Shown: one piece after another, positions 37,601-49,600 of the stretch
How the letters are laid out: each line of letters opens with the position of its first letter
Numbering within the stretch: the stretch's first letter is position 1
DNA from: Anisus vortex
Lineage: Eukaryota; Mollusca; Gastropoda; Planorbidae
Direction of reading: 5' to 3'
NCBI GenBank assembly: GCA_949126835.1
Contig: OX421497.1
Location: 22,571,612-22,635,611 of the forward strand
Length of the DNA stretch: 64,000 nucleotides
Program-made: the position numbers and the translations under genes
The notes under the pieces: model-generated
The model's input: only the letters and a program-made list of their open reading frames with translations
Database searches by the model: none
What the model was told of the DNA's origin: nothing

Positions 37601-40600
37601 AATAATTTCAACCAAGAAATTACAAGTTAAATTTGTAGAGCAGAAATAAAACTAAAGAAAATATTCAAATGTCATTCTCAGGAAAGACAAACACTTCGAC
37701 AATTTACTGCTGCCCATAAATTTCATGATCTTGTATTTCACATTGACTTTCATGCACATACTTTGGTGAGTTGAAATATCACAAAATTAGTTTATTGAGT
37801 TTGTTTTTGTTTAAAGCCACTTTTAACCACTTTTACCAAATGTTCAGAAGTTATTTCCTTTTTTTGTATGGATTCAAAAGCATGTGACACAAAATTTGCT
37901 AATAATATTGAAGAGAAAAATTTCATTTCTATTTAAATGAGCCACGCAATAGTGTTTTTGTGGATGAATCCACCATAGTTTAAGAAGTACTAAATGATTA
38001 AATGTACACACTTGTACAAGTAAGACTTCAAGTCTCTAGATAGGTGTAACAAATAACTTTATTCTATTTCTATCATCCTTTTATAGCACATTACATTAGC
38101 CATTCACTCAATATTTATAAACTTCTCTGAGAAGTCCATGAACAAAACTCACTATGCCCAGTCAGTCACATAAACAATAACACAGAGCTATTAGGTCACT
38201 AAGTCTGGTCAACACATTACAATAATACAGTCCAATGTGTGTCATTGAGTCTCGGTCAGTTTATAATTATTCCTTCCCTTACACACTCACAGTTACATAG
38301 TCATTATTAGTGTCACTGACTTTACTTTTAAGTGAAGCCCTGACTAAAAATATTCAATAAATTAATGTTAAAATTACAGCTAAGTTTATAAAAAAATGTG
38401 ACTGATATTTTTTAATTGGTAGTTAAATCTAATTATTTTTTAAAATTACATTAGGCAATGACATTGATCAAGGTCATACAACTCTTAAAGTAAATTAGTC
38501 AATATCATGAGGCAATCATTTTACATTGCTCTGAGAGTATACAGTGCAATGTTTTAATTTTTTTTAATGCAGGATTTTAATGAAGCCTTTTATGGTCTTG
38601 TGTCAGAGTGCATGATGCAGATATATAGCCTACATTTACAGTAACATGTGTTAGAAATTTGTAATTTTTATCTTCTAATTTAATGTTTGTTTCGTTTATT
38701 TCTCTTATTAATATTTTATTTTTAAATTTGAAAAGGGAGCTATTTATGCAGTGTTGGAAGGTGATGCAGACAAAGCTTGGAAATTTCTGTCTCATCCCAA
38801 GTGTGATGTCAATTTTCTAAATTATGTAAGGGATTTATTTTTAGAATTCAATTTTCTGAACAACAAATGAAAATTGCCTAGATGCCTTAGTAGTACAATA
38901 TTATTAACATAACAAACTCATGGATATAAGAAATGGTTGATGTTTTTCCTATAAGATTAATTTGTGTAACATTTTATAGACAGTCAACAAATGAATATAG
39001 AAATCACATTATAGAACAAATATTACAAAACGTTATCATTATTTAACAGTGTGTCCCCTCCTTCCAATGAGTTTACTACAGAGTTCTCAAAGTGTTTTGA
39101 AGGTTCTCTCTCTCTCTGATTCTTTTAGAGGACCAAAATTTGGTTTTTAAAAATCTTAACCCCTCATGTGCACTTATCATTTTGTGCACATCGGCTAAGC
39201 TAAAGGCTTTGGTGTGTCAAATATGGCTTGTCAGGCATTGGTTGAAGATCCCTTGTTTAGCTTCTATGAAATTATTTCAAATGTAAATTAATTCTAAATG
39301 TAACTTATAAATGTTGTTAATGTATTTCCTTTTTCTATTCATTAGTTAAAAAACCTGCTAATTATTTTAATAATTTCCTTTTAAATGATTAGAAGAATGT
39401 TTAATATTATCCAATAATATATGAAGGACATACATTTTCTTTTTTCCATGTTGTTAAAGGCAGCAGACTCCACTCACATACTACAATATGCTTTACGGCT
39501 AGGAAATGTCAGGATAATCCGTATGATTTGCAAATCCAATGTAGATATCAACATACGAGTCAGAGTAAATAATTACTTAAAGGTAAATCAAATTATTTCA
39601 AAAGTAGGCATCTATCATAGTCAACAAGTAATTTAATGTTATTTTTTAATTAAGAAGAAAAAACTTAAAAATAATTTTAAACTAAAATGATTTACATATT
39701 TTGACTGTATTGCCACTTTCTTCAATAAAACTATTATTGTTTATTAATTTTCAACAAAAACAGAAACTAATCTCCATCTTATCTTTATTAAATGAATAAA
39801 TAAGAAGCCTAAACTTTTATTATTGTTTATAATACATTTATTATAAAGTACTTTAATTCACACTTATCAAGTAAAGTTTATGTGTAAGATAACAGTTCTG
39901 AGAAATTAAATTAGAAAAATGAATGTAATTCAATATTTTTCATGTTAAGGCTCCATTGTATTTTTGTGCCATTGATGTTAACTCCCCTTAAACATGCCGG
40001 CATTGGCCCCATTCGGAATCAATTAGAGTTTTCCCCCCTTGCCGTAATCCGTACCTATTAGGTTGCCAGCAGTTGCCCGCATGGCGCCACAATGAAAAGC
40101 GATATCGCTATGCTAGGAGGCCTTAGTAGGCCAAAATGGCCGCCATTTTGGCGTCGATACCCGCGCTGATACCTGGGTCGATTATGGGCCAATGCGGGCA
40201 TTAGACATGCGGGCGCGATTAGGGTTTGCCGGCATTGGGGCCTAATGGATATCCCCCTCCCTTCTCCGGCTTTTCATTTCGTTTCCATATCGGGCCAATG
40301 ACGGTAGTTTATTACCAGCGCAATGCGGTTTTTGCCTTCATTGACCCGTATATTTAGTCCTTATCAAACCAACATAGGGTGGATTCGGATTTTACCTTTA
40401 TTTACCCACTTTTTCGTAATTATAATACAATATACAAAAACAATTATTATATAAACACATATAGTAAAAACAAGTAAAACAAAACAAAGAAAGTGATTTC
40501 GTTTATATTTTATTATATTTGTATTCAAAATATTTTTTTGCAACATACAATAAAAAGTATATATTCAATCAATAAAGCAAAACGGTGACAGTAAATAAAG

Positions 40601-43600
40601 TGCAAAAACATGGAAATGGTAGAGTATTGAAAATAATAACATTTTTTTTACATAACTACATAAAATAATTTTGGTAAAGTTAGTGTAATAGTACAAAATA
40701 GTTGGACATAATATATAGATATGCCTAAACAATAAATATGATATAATATAGATAAAATATTTTATTTTTACTTGATATACAACTTAATGTATTAATTTAA
40801 CAATAGCCATGCAGCAGAGTAATGGGAAAAAAAAATTTATGGGAAAATATATATAGATTATAGACCTACATCATTACTACAAGCCTACATAGAAATATAT
40901 ATTGATAAAATATAGCACTATGTAAACAGACATTATAAGTAAACATTGTGCAATCAAAATAAAAAACAAAATATGTAGGCCTTTGCAAGCCAAGTAGGCT
41001 AAGCTATTTTAAAATATAGGTATACATTCAAAATACCAGTTTTTACAAATTTTGTGGAGAAAAACATGTTATTGTCTAACAATAAAATAGCATTAGTGCA
41101 AAATGGAAGATTAATGGGACAATATCATTTAACCCTGAATAATGGGCAGACCGATAATGTATTCCAATAATTAATCAATTTAACACTCTTGCTAGGCCTA
41201 CAACAGTGAAGATAAATTTTACACAATAGGCCTACAACTAAAATTGCTTTATTTATTTAAAAATAGGACTCAAAATATCTTTAACACAAAAACATGTAAT
41301 ATATTGAGGAAAAAAAACATTAACATGCACAGCAATGGATTCAAATGGAACACAAGATATTTTAGGGCTGTAATTTTTTTTTATACTACACACACACACT
41401 TATATTATTTTAGTATGCTAACTCAAGTCTTTTTCACAAAACATTAAATAATGCAATAAAGTATCTCTATTATACTTCTCCTATAGGCATATCATAATAA
41501 TAATAAATAACATTTTGAACCAATTGTGATATTGTAAAAAGCACAGTAATGGAAATGGAACATAAGATATTTCTTTAAAAAAAATATACAGTTGAATACA
41601 TTTGAATATTATAGACAATCAGACACACATACGGTTAACCAAAAAAGAGGGTCTACATTCATTAAAATATTATGTAATGATTACCGTTAAAAGTACTACA
41701 ATTATTAAACAAAATTAATAAAACTTTTGACACAACTTGTGATATGGTTAAAAAGCACAGTAATAGGCCTACAGTAATGGGTACAGAACATAAGACATTT
41801 ATTTAAAAAAATATATACATGATTATAAATTGCTTGAAGTTAACCAATATGAAAAAGTAAGCTCTACACAGAATTATAAGTTGTATGTTTACCAAAAAAA
41901 AACCAACACATTCATTCTATTATTATATATTTAAAATTCATTATATTATAACCAGATCAGTTACGGTAAGTCTTTTCAGAAAAATGTATAGTACATATAT
42001 ATCACTTTAAATTATACAGATAACTTTTAATTTTTCAAAGTGAAAATATTTTAACAAAAATAACACCCACCACTAAATGCCACAATTGACAATGAGTACT
42101 GGTACTTAGTTTAACCAAAAGATTTATTATTTTCAAAAGCAACTTTCATAATTAATAAATTGAGCCATTTAGAATACTGGGTACATTTTTTTGCATACAA
42201 AGAATAAATCCATGAATATTCAACCACACACTACTTCCACAGGAAAAATTAAACTGATCTGCTCATACTATGGGCTATAAATAAGTCAAGGCAAGCACAC
42301 ATGTGAAAGTTTTCTAAGTATATCATGGTCCATTCATCAGCCATTATGTAATCCTACAGAAATCTTTAATTAGCACTGTCTGGTGGATAACACATCTTAA
42401 TATCCTAGTAGAGAACGTTTGTATATACTGCCAAATGCACACAGGTTCTTCTATTAAATCCAGCCATAGAATTGTCCATGCTCAAATGAATTGTGAATAA
42501 AGTACACTATGGTTGTGGAAGGACCTGTCTTGTCAGGCAACTTAGCAAATGCATTATTTGCGAATTGTATAATAAGTCAAAATCAACTGGATGTGGTCTT
42601 GGTTATAGTGTTTGTACAATAGTCCATATTTCATAAAATCTCCAAATAGGGCCTACATAAAAATGTCAGATGCTGATCTATTGGGCCCTCTTGGGCTTTT
42701 TGTAACTGTTGTTTGGTTAATTGATGAGTACTGCTTTCCCTAAATGTTCACACCTGGCACTGGCTCATCAATAACTAATTGCCTGGATGATATACTAATC
42801 ATAGCCCACAAATCAGTCTCCATTCATCATATGTAGACTGCAGTTCAAGCTTCATCTGAAAATAGAAGTGAAATTTGAATTATAACAAGTTTTTCAAGTA
42901 AAAAAAAACAATGTTAACAAGGATAAACAGATCCAATTATCAGTTTTAAAAGCAACAACTGTTTGCAAGCAATTTATTTTAAATTTAAATACGAGTTATC
43001 ACTGTTGCAGAATAAACAGCACAATTTCGGCTTTCATAGCATGTGACATTACATTAATAAATTGAATTTTTCTTTTGGTTGTTATGAATAAAAGGCATGA
43101 ATATGACAATCAGTTTTAAAAGAAAAGTATGACACAAATCAATACCTAGATGCCTAGTTTCAACTGACTAGAGACTTATTTAGCTTTGAAAATAAAGTAT
43201 AACACAAGTCAATATGCACATTTTAGTGAGGTTTAGTAGCTTACAGATTGAAATAAATTTCTCCTTGGCCTTACCTTCCCCTAAGTTTTATTAAATTATG
43301 TTTTCAAGCATTATATTTATTAAAATTGTTAGAACTACACTATGGTTGAAACCTATGGTTAAACAAGTCTAACAAGTATATGCACCTAGATGCCTAGTTT
43401 TAACTCGACTTAATACTTTACAAATAATTTACTCACCCGCTTATTATATCATCTATTTCCATATCATCTGTATAGAGTGGCATAGACTAAGACCTTCCAG
43501 TACGAGATTCTGAAAGAAAATAATTTAACATTGAATCCTTAATGATGCCTTGACTGATGAAATAATAAAGCATGGGCTTTAACTATAATCAAAACATATT

Positions 43601-46600
43601 TATGAAATTTAAAAAAGATGAATAGAAGGCTAAACTTGAATTACACAAATTCCTCAGTTCAAGTCAATCAAGTCCAATAAGTTAATATAAATTCACTATT
43701 TAAATATCATGATATGAGCCTATGTATAATATATATATTGTATTTATTTTTACACTAGGCCTATATCTATTTAAATTTTATTTAAGTAGGCATATTAATC
43801 CTTTAGTTAGTTATTGTTTAGGCTAAGTTTAAGGTTAATAGAAGTAACAATTAATCAATCTATACTACTAATATTTAGTAATACTATACACTATATTACT
43901 ATATTAATCTTTTCTTTACATGGTACTTACTCACCTGTTTATTAAAAAATCAACTCTATCAGATGACTGCATGAATGTTATCTAATAGTTGTAGGCCAGG
44001 GTGCAGCCTAAAAGAAGACTGTTGAACTTTTGACTCGACTCTACTCCAAACTAGCACTCCACAGCTTCCAACTTCAGACTGAAAAAAAATATTCCTGTTA
44101 ACTTTTAATTAAAATACAAATTAAAAAAAAAGCCTACATTACAATAGTCATAGTGTCACATTATAATTAGTAGGGCCTATAATCCTAAAAAAATAAACTA
44201 AGACTATAGGTATAGGCTATTACAAAGCAGTATAGGGTCTAATCATATTTCATATTGACCTTGTCATATAACTATATAACTATCAACAAATAGTAGGATA
44301 GTTCAATATTAATATTAATGGACATGTTGATTAATATATATAGGCCTATTGTATAGTAGGCTATAGCCTATAATATAAGTTTGCATATATATATAATTAT
44401 CATATTGACAATTATTGCATAGTCATAGTAGCCTATTGATTAAACAAAGTGGCTATTTGGACCCGATAGACTTAGTAATAGTAATAGAAGATAGTATCGG
44501 TTAGTTTATATAGGCATAAGTTTGGGATGGCTTTATAGAACTGTTTTGTAATAGTTAGTATTGGTTAGGTTATATTGGATATGGATATATTTGTTGTTTT
44601 AGTAATTATTTTGCTATTTACTATAAAATATAGTTAGAATTACAATATATTTTGAGTTTTCCCCATCTTTTTTTTATATATTTTTATGGGTTCTAAAGAA
44701 TTTTGTCAGACGCTGGGTCTGAATAGCCATTTAATTTTAAAGGGACCAGGGTCCGAAGAGCCGCAGCCTTGATTAAAAAATGATAATCATCTGTCATCTA
44801 TTTAAATTCATTTTATATAGGCTATTTATAATGATATCTGCGTAGACTAGAAGGCATACTATTTGGCTAATGTGACTTACTCCACTTCTTGTGTTTAAGT
44901 GGTCATCTGCTGTCTGGAATCTTCACACCATAGTCCAACCGATAACTGAGCATAAGACTGAAAAAATTGTTAAAATAAAAATAAAGGATTATTAATTTCA
45001 TTAGTTCTTACCTAGTGACTAGTCTAGTTATAAAGGCCTACTACTACTAGTATTATAATTATAAGCAGGCCTTAGGCCTAAGGTCTATGCAATTCATGAT
45101 TCAGCTTTATAAACCTGTTCTTTTTTCCTGTAATGATTCGAGTTTAATAGACTATAGTCTATAGGTATATGATTATTTATGATATAGGATTATAGGCCTA
45201 GATCTATAGTAGGCTATATAATTATATATAGTATAGAGGTTATATAAAAAAGAAAAATATTAATAGGCCTACATTATATTATAATTATAGATAATAGTCA
45301 TAGTAGGCCTATCCTATTTTTTTATAATACTAAATTATAGAATTATAGGCTAGCCTATCAATATCCTAGATCTATATATTTAATATATTATAAATTATAA
45401 TATATATTAATATATATAATATATAATATATATTCCTATACTATAAACTAGATCTAGGCCTATAGGAATAGGCTATACTATAGGCCTAACTACTGTATAC
45501 TATATTAGTATATTAATTAATTTATATGAAGAATGAAGGTTTACAATTTAATTTAAGCCTGAAATAGACAAGACTATCTTAGACTTAGACATAGATCTAA
45601 TCTAGATAGTCTAGATCTAGACTAGATTTAGATGGTAATGGACCAAATGACCAAATTCCAAATGGTAGGCCTAACCTAAGGGCCTAAGGCCTAAGGCTAA
45701 TACCTCCTATTACTCCTAATAATACTAATACTAGTAAGTCTAGTAATACTAGATCTAGACTCTAGTCTAGTAATACTAATACTAATACTAATACCGTAAT
45801 CCTAATATAGGCCTAATTATTTAAGTATTAACTTATTAACATATAATCATATAAGTCTTATATAGGTCTATTCGACAATTCGGTTGGTCTCGTGGCATAT
45901 GAGCTTACCTAGTATATAATAGAATTTATAGAAAAAAATGTAATCCATCTGCTCGTTACAAGAGTAACAAGAGAATTAGAACAATTGTGAATCAAGAAAC
46001 AGAGCCTTTAACTTTATCGACAAAATGGCGCGCTACGCACCATCGAGTTCTTTCATTGGCTGTAAGAGAAAAAAAAAACACACTAAAAACTTTGACTGCA
46101 AATGCAAGAAACTAATCTCTTACTGACAGATCTACTGACCAAAGGTCATAAAACTCTTTTTTTTTTTATCGCTTCAACGTGTGTCCAAACCACATTGCCA
46201 CTTAACATTTAAATTCACACATTCTATTGAAGTCTGTCATCTAAAGAGCAATTAGGTTTCTAGTCAGACATTTTACAAGTCGGCCCGTAATAAAAAAAAA
46301 AAAGGGAGCCTATTCCATGCAGGGAAACGCGGGCTGAAACAAGACCACCGTAAGTACAGGCCAAAGTGCTAGTTTTGTGCGTCACGCGCTGGAGGCCTAA
46401 AGCTTGCTAGGCGTAGTGTGTATACACTCGGCTCAGGTGTCTTTAGGCATGTGTTGTTTCAGCGCTATGATATTTACCGGTAGGCCTACTTAATGAAAGT
46501 TAGGTCTATTATATTAAGAAATTATTATGCTTACTTTTATTTAATAAAAAAAAACTTATGTACTTACTGCTAGTTATTTAATAGCAGTTTTAATTTTTGT

Positions 46601-49600
46601 TACGATTACTCTTCAAAATGGTTTATTTTATAGTAATAGTTGTACTGAATGTTGACTTTTCTTTTTTATTTTTATATCATGTTGCTGGGCTTACACTCAT
46701 AATAGGAAGGCTATGAAAAATCATTTTCTTTTAATGTGGTATAATTAATATCTAACAAATAGCTGCAGCTGTAATGTATGTTAACTTGACAAACATATTA
46801 CTAATTATTACAGATACAGTTCAAGAAGAAGTAATAATAAAATGATCTTTTGAGTTCGAATTTATTAAAACATGTAGAAAAGATAATTATGCACTTGCAA
46901 ATTTCATTTTAAATAGTTCATATTATTTAACATTATATTATATATATTAATTTGAAAAGTAAAGTAATAAAAAGACTCAGTAAGCAATTCAAAGTTTACC
47001 AAAGTGCAATACCGGTACATGGGAAACAATTATAAAATCAAAGATGAATATATAATGTCTATAGCTAACCATTACACTATGTCGTTATTTTGTAATTGTG
47101 CCTTGTATTAAGTTGTATAGTGAACAATAAGAATATAGGTTTATAAAGGCTTTACAAAAATTGCTCAATGAAAAAAGAAATATTTGTACAGTAGAGTTCT
47201 GATTATAATATATATATATAGGCCTATATATATTTTGAATCATAAAATGTTAATAAAAATTCACTGAAAAGGATTAGGATAAAATGAAACATATATCTGT
47301 AACTGTAATTATTTTATAGTTGACATTTTCCTAGCAGACAAGGCACTTTTCACAGTATTATTTTTATTTTTACAAAAATTGTTTAAGAGACAATTAGTAG
47401 AAGTATACAAAATCATATCAACAAGTGTTTGTGCCTTATGATTATTTTGACAGTCATTCCAACATTCAAATTCATTACTAACTAAAACATTCTTTGTCAC
47501 AGTCAATGCAACATTTCTCTGATTTGTTTCATTAAAAAAAAGGTTGATATATTTTTCACTAGTTAATTTGCTAATCACAGCACTATTAAAAAGAACTAAA
47601 TCTACAACAGATTTCTGTGGATACTTTAACCTACCCCTGTCTAATTGAACAGTAAAATTCATTGCATCTATATTAAGAGGTTTTTCAATCAATAAATTTT
47701 CTTTGCATAAGTCACAATCATTCACTTTCTTTAACAATTTAAATGCACAATAACCACCCACATAAATTGCAATAGGCAAATCTTCTTCCATTTTAGAAAT
47801 ATCTTCCTGAGTTATTCTCAAATCAAAATAATCATCTACACTTTGTGTTTGGAAATCTTCAGAGTCAAACATTTCTAAAGAAACGTCGCAAATACAGTTA
47901 TTTATTTTAGCTTTCAAAATACCTGACATTCTAATTTTCTTTTCTATTTCATACACTTGTCTCACAGAGACATTGTATTGAGCTCCAGCTAACTGCCTAT
48001 AAAGCCCAAACCTGGCTTCTAAAATATCTGTTTGAAATTTACCTAACAGAACATAATTCATTTTTAGCTCTGAAAAACAATAATTACAAATTTCTATAAG
48101 AGCATAAGTTGTGTGAGAAATTGCAAAAAAAGTTTCCTTTGTTAAAATGCCAGTTTTAAGAGACATTGAATTCCAGGCATCTAACCAATACAGAAAGTTT
48201 TGTAAGTAATGCATATTTTCATCATTCACACAATTCATAATGGGATTCTTAAAGGTATCATTCTGCCTACAGCCTAAATAAGGAGTTTTTACATTTACAA
48301 TTTTCCACCATTTTAATATAATGTCTATAAAATGTGCTGTTCCATCATACTCTATCAATTTATTAGTGGGACCTAACTCTCTCAGAGCTCCTGGAATAAA
48401 TTCTGAAAAAATGTTTAATACCAGCCTTACATTTTGTTTTTCTATGTTGCTTGGCCATAAAGCCTTCACTGTAAGACCATAGCCAAACTTCAAAAGTTTA
48501 TCACTTTCAACATCATATAGCTGTCTAAGGGCTTTAAATGCTGCAATGTTCTGAACATTAAGATTATCAAAATTAGGGAAAAAAAAAAGAAACATTTTCA
48601 TCTTTTTGGTTAATCCAATTATTTCTAACACATTTAAAAATATGAACAGTGTCAATCACAAAAAATAAAGGACGAGACCCATCAATAGGATGAGGATATA
48701 CAATATTTAGTTTAGGGGGATTTGAAAAAAGTGACATGGCTTTCCTATTTATAGCATTATTGTCAGAAACTACACAAATAATATTAAAACCAATTTGCTC
48801 CAAACCTATAATAATTTTTTTAATGATGCTATGTAAACTTACAGCAGTTAATGAGCTAACAGGTAAAATATGTACAACATCTTTGTAAGATGAAAACAAA
48901 CTATGTATCATAAACACATGTGCAGTTGAAGCCAACTGATCAGATGAATAACTATTACCAACTATGTTCCCACCCTTGTAGTCAACAAATTGTTTCAAAT
49001 AAATTTCATCCACCATTAATATTACTGTTTTTTCTTTAGAGTCTAGTGTAATGACACGCTGTTTGATATAAAATAAAAAACTTTTATCTTTTTGTTCCAA
49101 TTCAGGTCCAACTTTAAAAAAATTACAAGTTCTTTTAATTGTTTGGGGGTGTGGTAGTATAAAATTACCAGAATTTCTAACATAAGTATATGCTTGCGGA
49201 GACAAGAGAAAAAACAATGCAGAAAACAAAAAAACATCACAATCATATTTAAATCTATTTTTCTTTGTTCGAATAAGGTCTATCTGTGCAGAAAAAAAGG
49301 AATAAAAATGTTCATTCTCTGGAACTAGCTCCTTTAGAACACCAAGATACTCTTTAATAAGAGAAAAATGGTCAGAAATTGAATTCACACTGTGAGATGT
49401 CTCCACTAAATTCAAAACATTTGAGATTTCATAAATATAGTTTAGCTTTTTAGGTACAGATTTGTTGTCTGATAAAATAGCAGTTTGTTTAAAATATATT
49501 TCAACTTTAAAAGAACTATTTATAAGAACCGAATACAAAATTAATGGGGGTCCTTCTTTTTGTATATGAACAAAAATTATTTTATCATTACCATAAATCA

